In this document: in pieces, positions 17,701 through 26,330 of the stretch
Numbering within the stretch: the stretch's first letter is position 1
Layout of the letters: each line of letters begins with the position of its first letter
Source: Chloroflexota bacterium
GTDB taxonomy: Bacteria; Chloroflexota; Anaerolineae; Caldilineales; Caldilineaceae
Direction: 5' to 3'
DNA: 64,000 nucleotides
Assembly (NCBI GenBank): GCA_018969295.1
Contig: JAGWYN010000001.1
Span: 1 to 64,000 of the forward strand
The notes under the pieces: model-generated
Database searches by the model: none
What the model was told of the DNA's origin: nothing
Seen by the model: only the letters and a program-made list of their open reading frames with translations
Program-made: the position numbers and the translations under genes

Positions 17701-17718
17701 CTCCAGGATGCCCTGGAG
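17701..17718. repeat. Short hairpin after the LacI gene
   Basis: CTCCAGG and CCTGGAG form a 7-bp stem around ATGC, 13 bp after the repressor stop. There is no T-run. It may help separate repressor from transporter expression. The rest of the gap up to the binding-protein gene shows no clear promoter or copy of the 16-bp operator. Confidence 0.4.
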
Positions 17719-17855
17719 CGATCTGCCGTCCGGTTCTGGGCCAGTTGACAGGCCGGATGGAATTCAGAAGGAGGGGGAAGCGCCGTAGGAAAGCCTGGCT
17801 GTTCGTTTACACACACTTGTTTGTCCATACTTTTGGAAAAGAGGAGATCCAAACA

Positions 17856-19307
17856 ATGCAAAACCAAGGATTGAACCGGCGTCAGTTTCTGCAGATGGCG
17901 GGGGTGGGTTCCGCAGCGGTCATGCTGGCCGCCTGTGTCCCAGCTCAGCCGGCGGCGGCGCCCGCTGCCGATGGGGAAGGTGCAGCGCCGGCCAAGGAGA
18001 CTGTCGTCCTGCGCGTGCAGGGTGACCCGGCCAACGAAACACCCCTGCTCGAACCGTTCCGCCAGGTTCACCCCGACATCGACCTGGAGTTCATTGCCGT
18101 CACCGGCATCGACCACGAAGAGATCGCCAGCAAGATTCTGTCGATGATCGCAGCGGGCGAGCAGATCGACTTTGGCTACTCGGCGACCGAGGCTCTGCAG
18201 CTTTATGCGGGTCAAGGGCTGGCGTATGCGCTCGACGAATTCATCCAGCGCGATGAGGCGGAAGTGGCCGAGTATTTTGCGGACGTGCACCCCTCGCTGA
18301 TCGAGGCGATGATGTACGAAGGCAGCGTGTACGAACTGCCCTTCGATTTCAACGCCGCCAATATGTACTACAACACGCAGCTCTTTGCTGAGGCGGGTGT
18401 GGACCATCCGGCTGACAACTGGTCGAAGGACGACTTCCTGGAGGTCGCACGCAAGATTGCCAAGAAGGACGATTCCGGCCAGACCACCGTCTTTGGCTAT
18501 GCCTGGACGAACCGTCTGTGGGGCAGCTGGATGCCCTGGATCTTCGTCAACGGGGGCAACCTCTTCACCGAAGAAAAGGCCCCCGGCGGCGAGTGGCTCT
18601 GGAGCACCTTCTACGCCGACGACGCGGCGGCGGCAGGCCGTGGCGGCGGGTACCGCTGGGTCACGCCGACCGCCAATTCCCCGGCAGTCGTCGAGGCACT
18701 CGACCTGGTGGTCACCTTGACCAGCGAAGGCACCGCCCCGGCGATCGAAATGGGAGGCGGGCAGACGCTGCAGGGGTTCTTCGCCGACAACAAGCTGGCG
18801 ATGACCCCGGCCGGCGGCTTCTGGGCAGGCGGCCTGGCCAACGCTGGCTTTGCCAACGGCTCCTTCGATGTACAGCTCTTCCCCAGCTGGAAGAGCCAGC
18901 GCCATCAGTTCGGCACCGGCGGCCAGTGGATTTCGGCGCAGGGCCAGCACAAAGAGGAGGCCTGGACCTACAGCAAGTTCCGCATCTCCCAAGAGGGAAT
19001 GAAGCTCTGGTACGGCGCCAATGGGATCATCACGACCCCGTCGCGGCGTTCGATGCTGGTCGCCGAGGCCTTCGCCGAGACCGGCCCGGCGCACTGGCAG
19101 GTCTTCTACGACACGCTTGACAAACACCCGGACACTGCCCCGATCCCGGCGCCGCCGATCTCCAACCCGATGACCACCCTCTTCACCAGCTACACGGGCC
19201 GGGCGATGACCGGCGAGCTCTCCCCCCAGCAGGCGATGGACGAGCTGCAGAAGGAGCTGGAGGATCTGGTCGCCCGTTCGCAGGACATCATGTATCCGCA
19301 GGGCTGA
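17856..19307 (+). CDS. Tat-type sugar-binding lipoprotein of the GH32 locus
   Basis: The ATG at 17856 follows GAGGAG and gives a 483-residue protein starting with a twin-arginine motif (RRQFLQM) and lipobox LAAC, Cys 27. The upstream in-frame sequence is not coding. The mature protein is a family 1 solute-binding protein (DPANETPLLEPFRQVHPDIDLEFI; later GGQTLQGFFADNKLAMTPAGGFWAGG). Tat export suggests folding before translocation, as with several binding proteins in this window. The adjacent enzymes suggest sucrose, raffinose-type or fructo-oligosaccharide substrates. Confidence 0.9.
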   Translation: MQNQGLNRRQFLQMAGVGSAAVMLAACVPAQPAAAPAADGEGAAPAKETVVLRVQGDPANETPLLEPFRQVHPDIDLEFIAVTGIDHEEIASKILSMIAAGEQIDFGYSATEALQLYAGQGLAYALDEFIQRDEAEVAEYFADVHPSLIEAMMYEGSVYELPFDFNAANMYYNTQLFAEAGVDHPADNWSKDDFLEVARKIAKKDDSGQTTVFGYAWTNRLWGSWMPWIFVNGGNLFTEEKAPGGEWLWSTFYADDAAAAGRGGGYRWVTPTANSPAVVEALDLVVTLTSEGTAPAIEMGGGQTLQGFFADNKLAMTPAGGFWAGGLANAGFANGSFDVQLFPSWKSQRHQFGTGGQWISAQGQHKEEAWTYSKFRISQEGMKLWYGANGIITTPSRRSMLVAEAFAETGPAHWQVFYDTLDKHPDTAPIPAPPISNPMTTLFTSYTGRAMTGELSPQQAMDELQKELEDLVARSQDIMYPQG

Positions 19308-19342
19308 GCCCTGACGGTTGCCAACCCAAAGGGCTGGCACCG

Positions 19343-19388
19343 GAGGCTCTTTCCGGCTCCCTCACGCAGGGGTGCCGGAAAGAGCCTC
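19343..19388. promoter_or_regulatory. Intercistronic hairpin between binding-protein and permease genes
   Basis: Perfect 15-bp arms (19343-19357 and 19374-19388) flank a 16-nt loop that itself holds a small CCCT/AGGG stem. The structure sits between the binding-protein stop and the permease Shine-Dalgarno site, the same place as the hairpins at 6732, 35202 and 41457. Confidence 0.8.
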
Positions 19389-19418
19389 TCTCCCGGCCAG
19401 CAGGATGGAAGGAGAAGG

Positions 19419-20369
19419 ATGATGCAGAGAGCTGTGACAACGCGCAAGCGGACCTCCCTGGCCGGCTGGTTGACCGAGCCCACATTGGCTGGCATGCGCC
19501 GGCGCAAGGCCCTGTTGGGGTATTTGTTTGTCCTGCCCACCATTCTGGGCATTTTGGTCTTCACTGCTGGTCCAGTGCTGGTCTCGTTTGGGTTGAGCCT
19601 GTACAAATGGAATGTGTTTCGCCCCCCCACCTTTGTCGGGTTGGAGAACTACACTCGGCTGGTCAGCGATACCCGGGTGCTGGTCAGCTTCGCCAATTCA
19701 GCCCGCTTTGTGATTTTGGCGATCGGTTTGCAGATCGTGTTTTCCCTGCTGCTGGCCCTGGCGCTGCGCCAGCGCATGGCGACCTGGATGCGCTACTATT
19801 TTCGTACGACCTTTCTGCTCCCCTTTCTGCTTTCTGGGGCAGCCACCGGGGTGGTGCTCTCTTACCTGCTCCACCAGGAGTTCGGCGTGGTCAACTACTA
19901 CCTGGGCCTGCTGGGAATCCCGCGCATCCCCTGGCTGACCTCGAGCGACGTCGTCTTGTACACGGTGGTGCTCGCCTACCTGTGGCAGTTTGTCGGCTTC
20001 TCCTTGATCACCATGCTGGGCGGGCTAAGCAATATTTCGTCGGAAGTGCTGGACGCCGCCGAGGTGGACGGGGCCTCTGGCTGGAACTGGCTCTGGCAGA
20101 TTGTGCTGCCGATGTTGAGCCCGACCCTTCTGTTTTCTGCCGTGATCGGGGTGATCGGCGGGCTGCAGATTTTTGACCAGCCCTACGTCATGACGCGTGG
20201 GGGGCCCGGCGATGCCAGCCGCACGGCGGTGATGACCCTCTACGAGGCAGCTTTCAAAAACCAGGAGATCGGCTATGCCTCGTCGATCGCTGTGATCCTG
20301 TTCGTCGTGATCCTGGCCATCACCGCCTTCCAGTTTGCCATGAGCAAGCGCTGGGTCTTTTATCAATAA
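19419..20369 (+). CDS. Sugar ABC permease (MalF/UgpA type) of the GH32 locus
   Basis: This 316-residue permease has about six membrane segments. The first (LGYLFVLPTILGILVFTAGPVLVSFGLSLYKW) is typical of the family. The EAA loop reads VLDAAEVDGASGWNWLWQIVLPMLSP near 209-234. AAGGAG lies just upstream; two adjacent ATGs (19419, 19422) can serve as start. It forms a pair with the next gene. Confidence 0.92.
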   Translation: MMQRAVTTRKRTSLAGWLTEPTLAGMRRRKALLGYLFVLPTILGILVFTAGPVLVSFGLSLYKWNVFRPPTFVGLENYTRLVSDTRVLVSFANSARFVILAIGLQIVFSLLLALALRQRMATWMRYYFRTTFLLPFLLSGAATGVVLSYLLHQEFGVVNYYLGLLGIPRIPWLTSSDVVLYTVVLAYLWQFVGFSLITMLGGLSNISSEVLDAAEVDGASGWNWLWQIVLPMLSPTLLFSAVIGVIGGLQIFDQPYVMTRGGPGDASRTAVMTLYEAAFKNQEIGYASSIAVILFVVILAITAFQFAMSKRWVFYQ

Positions 20370-20386
20370 AGAGGAAGGGAGTCGAC

Positions 20387-21271
20387 ATGCAGACATCTTG
20401 GCCGGAAAAAAAGAATGCCCGGGCAGGGCACAGAGCCGCAGAGGCGCTGCTGCGTCACAGCCGGCGCTGGCTGCTGCTGTTGGGTTTGTTTGCCCTCAGC
20501 GTGATCATGGTCGGCCCCATCGTGTGGACGATTTCGACCTCGTTGCGCACCCCTGCCGCCTCTTTCAGCCTGCCGCCCAAATGGCTGCCGACCGATATGG
20601 CGCTGGAAAACTATGCAGAGGTCTTTGCACGTATCCCGTTCTGGCGCCAGATTTTCAACAGCTTTTTTGTGACCCTCAGCACTGTGTTCGGCCAGCTGTG
20701 TACGGCCGCCCTGGCCGGCTATGCCTTCGCCCGGCTGGATTTTCCTGGCAAAACCCTGCTTTTTTGGCTGGTCATGGCGACCTTGATGATCCCGCTGCAG
20801 GCCACGATCATCCCCGTCTTTGTGCTGATCAGCCGAATTGGGCTCTCGGACAGCCTGGCGGCGTTGATTGTTCCGGCGCTCTTCACTGCATTTGGCACCT
20901 TTTTGCTCCGCCAGTATTTTATGCAGGCCCCCAAGGAGTTCGAGGAAGTGGCCCTGATCGACGGCGCCAACCAGTGGTATATCTTCAGCCGGGTCTATCT
21001 GCCGCTGGCAGCGCCAGGGCTGGCTGTGCTGGCTGTGCTGGCCTTCAACGGCACCTGGAATGAATTTTATCGGCCGCTGGTTTTTTTGATCACCGACGCC
21101 AATTTCACGATCCCGCTGGGGCTCAACACCCTCAAAGGCTACATGATGACGGGCAGCATCTCGGTCGTCCTGGCGGGCGTCTCGCTTTCGCTCATCCCGG
21201 TCGTGTTGGTGTACCTGTTCGGCCAGCGCTACCTCATCGAGGGCATCATGGTCGGCGGGCTGAAAGGGTGA
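20387..21271 (+). CDS. Sugar ABC permease (MalG/UgpE type) of the GH32 locus
   Basis: This 294-residue permease has the EAA loop EFEEVALIDGANQWYIFSRVYLPLAAPG near 184-211 and the family tail IEGIMVGGLKG. It has a longer basic N-terminal extension than its relatives here (KKNARAGHRAAEALLRHSRR). The start follows GAGGAAGGGAG. Its stop overlaps the GTG of the first GH32-type gene, so transport and hydrolysis are co-translated. Confidence 0.92.
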   Translation: MQTSWPEKKNARAGHRAAEALLRHSRRWLLLLGLFALSVIMVGPIVWTISTSLRTPAASFSLPPKWLPTDMALENYAEVFARIPFWRQIFNSFFVTLSTVFGQLCTAALAGYAFARLDFPGKTLLFWLVMATLMIPLQATIIPVFVLISRIGLSDSLAALIVPALFTAFGTFLLRQYFMQAPKEFEEVALIDGANQWYIFSRVYLPLAAPGLAVLAVLAFNGTWNEFYRPLVFLITDANFTIPLGLNTLKGYMMTGSISVVLAGVSLSLIPVVLVYLFGQRYLIEGIMVGGLKG

Positions 21272-22650
21272 TCGTGCAATACTTCAAACCGCCCGGCGAT
21301 TTTTTTGTCGGGGACTGCATGCCTTTCTACCACGCCGGGGTCTTTCATCTCTATTACCTGCTCGACGAGCAGCACCATCAGGCGCTCCAGGGGCTGGGAG
21401 GGCACCAGTGGGCCCATGCCTCGACCACAGATCTTGTGAACTGGCAGCACCACCCGCTGGCGCTGCCGATCACCGCAGCCACCGAAGGCTCGATCTGCAC
21501 CGGGACCGTCTTTTTTCACGACGGCATCTACTATGCGTTCTACGCGACCCGAACGCGCGATTGGCGCCAGCACCTCAGCCTGGCCACCAGCCGAGATGGG
21601 GTCCACTTTGTCAAAGAGGTGCCCGATCTCTTTGCTCCGCCCCAGCCCGCCTACTCGCCTTTCCATTTTCGGGATCCGCTGCCTTTTCAGGACCCCCAGA
21701 CCGGTCTCTTCCATCTGTTGGTCAGCGCTCAATGGTTGGAATATCCGCTGCCTGGCCGCGGCGGTTGTCTGGCCCATCTGGTCTCTGCCGATCTGTACCG
21801 CTGGCAGCTGCACGACCCGTTCCTGATCCCGGGTTTCGACGACGTGCCGGAATGCTGTGACTGGTTCTGTTGGAACGGCTGGTATTATCTGCTTTTCAGC
21901 AACGCGCTGACCGCCCGCTACCGCATGGCGCGCAGCCCGCTGGGCCCCTGGCAGTGCCCCCCCGTCGATGTGTTGGATGGCCCGCTGGCACGTGTGATGA
22001 AAACAGCCCCATTCGACGGCAACCGCCGGATCGGCGTCGCTTGGCTCGGCACCCGCCAGGGAGAGAGCAACGAAGGACACATGCAATGGGGAGGCCATAC
22101 GCTTTTTCGTGAGCTGGTGCAGCACGCCGATGGAACGCTGGGCTGTACGTTTGCACCCGAGCTGCAGCCGACGGCCGGCTCCTCGCTGCTCCCTGCCCTG
22201 GTCGCAGTGACCCCATCTGTGCCGTCTGTGGGTGCTCCTGGTGGCCCGCTGCAGGTGCAGCTCGACGGCTGCGGCGGGCTGGCAGTTGCCCGCTGCGGCC
22301 CTGTGCCCTTCAACGTGCAGATGACCCTGCAGGTGAGTCCCTCCGGCGCCCAAGGCGTCTATGGGCTGCGTCTGCGCAGCGACGACGACTACGAGCGGGC
22401 TGTTGTGATGAGCTTCCGCCCTGCCGAAGCCATCGTCGAGCTGGGCAACACTGCAATCTACGGCGTCTACGGACTCGATCGCCCGTTCTCTGTAGAAGTG
22501 ATCTGCCGAGAGGATCTCATCGATGTCTGCATCGATGGACGGCGCTGTGTGGTCAACCGCTGCCCCGAAGGGCGGGGGGAGCAGCTTTTTTTCTTTGCAC
22601 AGGGCACTGCCGTGTGCTACGACCCCATCTCTATCCAACCGCTCCTGTAA
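21268..22650 (+). CDS. Divergent GH32-type glycoside hydrolase
   Basis: The 460-residue protein starts with GTG overlapping the permease stop (an in-frame GTG at 21274 is an alternative). It has the five-bladed propeller signatures of clan GH-J in altered form. The nucleophile region is VGDCMPFYH with Asp 16, in place of WMNDPNG. The RDP motif lies at 135-137 (FHFRDPLPF), and the acid/base EC motif at 195-196 (DVPECCDW). The C-terminal part (about 320-460) is beta-sandwich-like. No signal peptide is seen, so it acts inside the cell on imported sugar. All three catalytic carboxylates appear present, so it is probably active, on a substrate differing from that of the classical enzyme next door. 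Confidence 0.82.
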   Translation: MIVQYFKPPGDFFVGDCMPFYHAGVFHLYYLLDEQHHQALQGLGGHQWAHASTTDLVNWQHHPLALPITAATEGSICTGTVFFHDGIYYAFYATRTRDWRQHLSLATSRDGVHFVKEVPDLFAPPQPAYSPFHFRDPLPFQDPQTGLFHLLVSAQWLEYPLPGRGGCLAHLVSADLYRWQLHDPFLIPGFDDVPECCDWFCWNGWYYLLFSNALTARYRMARSPLGPWQCPPVDVLDGPLARVMKTAPFDGNRRIGVAWLGTRQGESNEGHMQWGGHTLFRELVQHADGTLGCTFAPELQPTAGSSLLPALVAVTPSVPSVGAPGGPLQVQLDGCGGLAVARCGPVPFNVQMTLQVSPSGAQGVYGLRLRSDDDYERAVVMSFRPAEAIVELGNTAIYGVYGLDRPFSVEVICREDLIDVCIDGRRCVVNRCPEGRGEQLFFFAQGTAVCYDPISIQPLL

Positions 22651-22674
22651 ACCAGGCAGGAGCCCAAACAGGCG

Positions 22675-24126
22675 ATGAGAGCTTCTATGAATCCCGCGAT
22701 TGAAAAGGCCATGCACCATGTGGCTGCGGCCACCGCACGTGCCGCCGCCGATCCTACCCGCCCAGTCTGCCATTTTTGCCCGCCAGCAGGGTGGATGAAC
22801 GACCCCAATGGCCCGATTTTTCAGGACGGCTGGCTGCACCTTTTTTACCAGCACAACCCCTACGGCGACGAATGGGGGCATATGCACTGGGGACATGCCC
22901 GCAGCCACGACCTGGTGCACTGGGAACAGCTGCCGATCGCCTTGTGGCCTTCGCTGGAGGCCGGGGAAGAGCATGTGTTCTCAGGCTGCGCCCGGGTCAA
23001 CGGGCAGGGTGAAACTTTGCTCTTTTATACATCTGTCAAACTGGGAGAGCGGGAGAGCCGCCTGCCCAACGAACAGTGGGCTGCACGTGCGCTGGACAAG
23101 GAACTCCTGGAGTGGGAAAAACACCCTGCCAACCCCATTCTGGCGCTTGCCACCCATGGCGGGCCCCCGTTTCGGGGAGAATGGCGTGATCCTTTCATCT
23201 TTGCCGCTGCTGGGCGCACCTTTCTGGTCGTCGGTGCGGACTACGACGAGACAGCAGAGGTCGCGCTCTATGAGGCAGAGGATACGACACTGACCCGGTG
23301 GCGCTACTGCGGGCCCCTCTTTCAGAGCACCCAGCCACAGACCCGGTTTTTGGAATGCCCGAATTTTGTCGAACTGCCTCCTGCCGCAGGGCATCCGGCC
23401 AGCCCCTCTGGCAATTGGCTGCTCCTGACCTCGCCCTATCGGGCGATCGAGTATGTCAGCGGCGCCTTCGACCTGGAAACGCTGACCTTTACCCCGTACC
23501 AGCGGGGGGTCCTGGATGCCGGTGCCGGCAAAGAGTGCAATTTTTATGCCAGCAATCTGGTCTTCGATGGCCAGGGGCGCTGTCTCCTGTTGGGCTGGAT
23601 CCGCGGCTTTGCCAGTGGACGTGGCTGGAACGGCTGCCTGGCTCTGCCCCGCCTGCTCTCCCTGGGGAGCGACGGCCACCCGCGGCAGCTGCCGGCCCCC
23701 GAACTGCAGGCGCTGCGGGGCCGCCCATACGCCTGCCCTGCACGGACGGTCGAACCGGGCGCTGCCGAGACGGTCGATCTTCAAAGGGATACCGCGGAGA
23801 TCGATGTGACGTTTGTCTTGGACAAAGCCCAGGCTGCCGGCGTACGCCTGCACAGCCTGCAGGAATCGGTGGAGGTGCGCTACGACGGCACGACGCTGCA
23901 CGTGGCCGGCAGTGAGATTGCCCTGGCCAGCAACCCAGACCAGAGCATTCGGTTCCATCTGTACATCGACCGATCGGTGCTGGAACTGTTTGTCGACGAC
24001 GGGCGTGCGGCAGTCACCCGCCTGATCGAGCCTCTGCGCCCCGCCAAGGGGATCGAGCTGTTCGCCGAAGGCGGCCCGGTCCAGATGAGTGCGCTGGCGG
24101 TCTGGGATCTGCAGCCGATCAGATGA
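22675..24126 (+). CDS. GH32 beta-fructofuranosidase (sucrose/levan/inulin hydrolase type)
   Basis: This 483-residue cytoplasmic enzyme carries the full GH32 signature: WMNDPNG at 40-46 with nucleophile Asp 43, RDP at 171-173 (EWRDPF) and ECPNF with Glu 227. The C-terminal beta-sandwich includes IDRSVLELFVDDGRAAVTR near 427-445, the normal family ending. It should release fructose from sucrose or short fructans. AGGAG lies about 12 bp before the chosen ATG; a second ATG 12 bases downstream is possible. The gene closes the operon and is followed by a strong hairpin. No fructokinase is in the window. Confidence 0.93.
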   Translation: MRASMNPAIEKAMHHVAAATARAAADPTRPVCHFCPPAGWMNDPNGPIFQDGWLHLFYQHNPYGDEWGHMHWGHARSHDLVHWEQLPIALWPSLEAGEEHVFSGCARVNGQGETLLFYTSVKLGERESRLPNEQWAARALDKELLEWEKHPANPILALATHGGPPFRGEWRDPFIFAAAGRTFLVVGADYDETAEVALYEAEDTTLTRWRYCGPLFQSTQPQTRFLECPNFVELPPAAGHPASPSGNWLLLTSPYRAIEYVSGAFDLETLTFTPYQRGVLDAGAGKECNFYASNLVFDGQGRCLLLGWIRGFASGRGWNGCLALPRLLSLGSDGHPRQLPAPELQALRGRPYACPARTVEPGAAETVDLQRDTAEIDVTFVLDKAQAAGVRLHSLQESVEVRYDGTTLHVAGSEIALASNPDQSIRFHLYIDRSVLELFVDDGRAAVTRLIEPLRPAKGIELFAEGGPVQMSALAVWDLQPIR

Positions 24127-24133
24127 GCTGCCA

Positions 24134-24175
24134 GCGGGGGAATCGCAGCAAGCTGCCTTGCTGCGATTCCCCCGC
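24134..24175. terminator. Strong hairpin ending the GH32 operon
   Basis: Perfect 19-bp arms (24134-24152 and 24157-24175) enclose a 4-nt loop CTGC, 8 bp after the GH32 stop. There is only a weak T content afterwards (TTCGTATTC), so it may terminate inefficiently or mainly stabilise the transcript. Confidence 0.75.
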
Positions 24176-24197
24176 TTCGTATTCTGCTGAACTTTTG

Positions 24198-24206
24198 TGC
24201 TATACT
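24198..24206 (+). promoter_or_regulatory. Extended -10 promoter for the epimerase operon, nearly leaderless
   Basis: TGC followed by TATACT at 24201-24206 forms an extended -10; the -35 region is weak. The predicted start near 24213 is only a few bases from the ATG at 24217, and no Shine-Dalgarno site exists, so the mRNA is probably leaderless or nearly so. Confidence 0.55.
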
Positions 24207-24216
24207 CGCGGTGACT

Positions 24217-25215
24217 ATGAACGCTGCGAGCAACTATGCAGGCAAAAAAGTTTTGATCACGGGTGGCCTGGGTTTTGTGGGCTCCAATTTGGCGCGCCGT
24301 CTGGTCGACCTGGGCGCACAGGTCACGATCGTTGACTCGTTGATCCCAGACTACGGGGGCAACTGGTTCAATCTGGACGGCTACACCGACCGCCTGCGCG
24401 TCAACATCGCCGACGTGCGCGACCCGTTTTCGATGCGTGCGCTGGTGGCCGGCCAGGAGATTCTCTTCAATCTGGCTGGCCAGGTCAGCCATCTGGACTC
24501 TATGGTAGACCCGTTCACCGATCTAGAAATCAACGTGCGCAGCCAGCTCTCGATCCTCGAAGCCTGTCGGCAAGAAAACCCGACAATCAAGGTGGTCTAT
24601 GCGGGGACGCGCCAACAGTATGGCAAGCCGCGGTATCTGCCGCTCGACGAACAGCACATCCAGGCGCCGACCGACATCAACGGGGTCAACAAGTTGGCCG
24701 GAGAAGGATATCATCTCGTCTACCATACTGCCTATGGGCTGCGCACCACCTCGCTGCGCCTGACCAACACCTACGGCCCACGCCAGCTGATCAAACACAA
24801 CCGCCAAGGGTTCATCGGCTGGTTTATCCGGCTGGCGGTCGAAGGCAGGACGATCCAGCTGTACGGGGACGGTCAGCAGCTGCGCGACCTGACCTTTGTC
24901 GAGGATGTAGTCGACGCGTTTTTGCGTGTGGGGATGGACGAAAAGACCGACGGCGCTGTCTTCAACCTGGGGGGCGACGCCCCGATCTGCCTGTTGGACC
25001 TGGCAACGTTGATTGTGGATCTGGCCGGCCGGGGACGGGTCGAACTGGTTCCTTGGCCAGAAGCACGCAAGAAGATCGACATCGGCGATGTCTACTCCAG
25101 CTACGCCCGCATCCAGCACGTGTTGGGCTGGCAGCCGGTCACACCGCTGCGGGCCGGGCTGGAGCGTACGCTCGCCTATTATACCCAGTTTTTTGACCAG
25201 TATGTGACAGCGTGA
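24217..25215 (+). CDS. NAD-dependent nucleotide-sugar epimerase/dehydratase (extended SDR)
   Basis: The ATG at 24217 is preferred over the GTG at 24211; it gives 332 residues. The Rossmann start KKVLITGGLGFVGSNLARRL (GxxGxxG) binds NAD. The C-terminal half has NTYGPRQLIKHNRQGFIGWFI and the dinucleotide-sugar epimerase block FVEDVVDAFL. The usual catalytic YxxxK appears as NGVNK (in TDINGVNKLAGEGYH), so the Tyr is replaced by Asn while Lys is kept. Some family members share this form, so altered chemistry is possible. It is followed 1 bp later by an aminotransferase gene, suggesting synthesis of an amino sugar for surface glycans. Confidence 0.85.
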   Translation: MNAASNYAGKKVLITGGLGFVGSNLARRLVDLGAQVTIVDSLIPDYGGNWFNLDGYTDRLRVNIADVRDPFSMRALVAGQEILFNLAGQVSHLDSMVDPFTDLEINVRSQLSILEACRQENPTIKVVYAGTRQQYGKPRYLPLDEQHIQAPTDINGVNKLAGEGYHLVYHTAYGLRTTSLRLTNTYGPRQLIKHNRQGFIGWFIRLAVEGRTIQLYGDGQQLRDLTFVEDVVDAFLRVGMDEKTDGAVFNLGGDAPICLLDLATLIVDLAGRGRVELVPWPEARKKIDIGDVYSSYARIQHVLGWQPVTPLRAGLERTLAYYTQFFDQYVTA

Positions 25216-25216
25216 C

Positions 25217-26311
25217 ATGAAAATTCCTTTCAACGAGCTGCGTTCGGGCTATCTGGCCTGTCAACAAGAGATCGACGCCGCCGTGCAGCGGGTGCTGGCC
25301 AGTGGCTGGTACATTTTGGGCCAGGAGACGGCTGCCTTTGAGGCGGAATTTGCCGCCTACTGCGGGGTGGCCGGCTGTGTGGGCGTCAATTCGGGCACAG
25401 ATGCGCTGTACCTGGCGTTGCGCGCCTGTGGAGTCGGCCCGGGAGACGAGGTCATCACCGTCGCACACACGGCTGTGGCTACGGTGGCGGCGATCCGGAT
25501 GACCGGCGCTTTGCCCGTGTTGGTGGATATCGACCCACATACCTACACGATGGCCCCCCATGCGCTGGCCGAGGCGATTACGCCAGCGACCCGCGCGGTG
25601 GTCCCTGTCCATCTCTACGGTCACCCGGCGGATCTGGACGCGATCCGGGCTGTGGCCGGCGATTTGCTTCTGGTCGAAGATTGTGCCCAGGCACACGGTG
25701 CCCGCTACAAAGGACAGCGGGTCGGCAGCTTCGGGGATCTGGCCTGTTTTTCTTTCTACCCGACCAAAAATTTGGGCGCGCTCGGCGACGGCGGTGCCGT
25801 CGTGGGCAACGACCCGGCTCTTTTGGAAAAAGTACGGCTGCTGCGCGAGTATGGCTGGCGGGAACGCTATGTCTCTCAGGTAGAGGGGGGCAACAGCCGG
25901 CTGGACGAGATGCAGGCAGCCATTTTGAGGGTGCGCCTGCGCCATCTGGACGCTGACAACGCGCTCCGCCGCCAACTGGCGGCGATCTACAGCACAGACT
26001 TGCCAGACACCCTCCGCCTGCCGGTCGAACAGCCGCACTGCGAGCATGTCTACCATCTGTACGTGGTACAGCACCCGGATCGCGAGCGGCTGCGCTCCCG
26101 GCTGGCGGAACAAGGGGTCGGGACGGCCATTCACTATCCGGTGCCGATTCATCTGCAGCCTGCCTACCAGACAGGCCAGGTGCGGCTGCATGGGCTGCCC
26201 GTGACCGAACTGGCTGCGCGCACGGTCTGCTCGCTGCCCCTTTATCCTGCCCTTGGCGCGGCGCAGGTGCGTGCGGTGGCGGCGGCCTGTTCGGCTGCGC
26301 TGCGCCACTGA
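25217..26311 (+). CDS. DegT/DnrJ/EryC1/StrS-family sugar aminotransferase
   Basis: This 364-residue PLP enzyme transfers an amino group to a keto-sugar nucleotide. Visible family features are the start FNELRSGYLACQQEIDAAVQRVLASGWYILG, the NSGTDALYLAL loop, DCAQAHGA and FYPTKNLGALGDGG, whose Lys (near 187) forms the internal aldimine. The C-terminal portion has the typical HLYVVQHPDRERLRSRLAEQGVGTAIHYPVPIHLQPAY block. It shares an operon with the epimerase upstream and a large membrane protein downstream. Confidence 0.92.
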   Translation: MKIPFNELRSGYLACQQEIDAAVQRVLASGWYILGQETAAFEAEFAAYCGVAGCVGVNSGTDALYLALRACGVGPGDEVITVAHTAVATVAAIRMTGALPVLVDIDPHTYTMAPHALAEAITPATRAVVPVHLYGHPADLDAIRAVAGDLLLVEDCAQAHGARYKGQRVGSFGDLACFSFYPTKNLGALGDGGAVVGNDPALLEKVRLLREYGWRERYVSQVEGGNSRLDEMQAAILRVRLRHLDADNALRRQLAAIYSTDLPDTLRLPVEQPHCEHVYHLYVVQHPDRERLRSRLAEQGVGTAIHYPVPIHLQPAYQTGQVRLHGLPVTELAARTVCSLPLYPALGAAQVRAVAAACSAALRH

Positions 26312-26330
26312 AATGAGAGGAGCGCCCGGC

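Noticed and set aside
16431..19340. Extension of the YccF-like frame to an 1,106-codon gene
   Set aside because: The upstream part is antisense to the LacI and binding-protein genes; the GTG at 16430 has a strong ribosome site.
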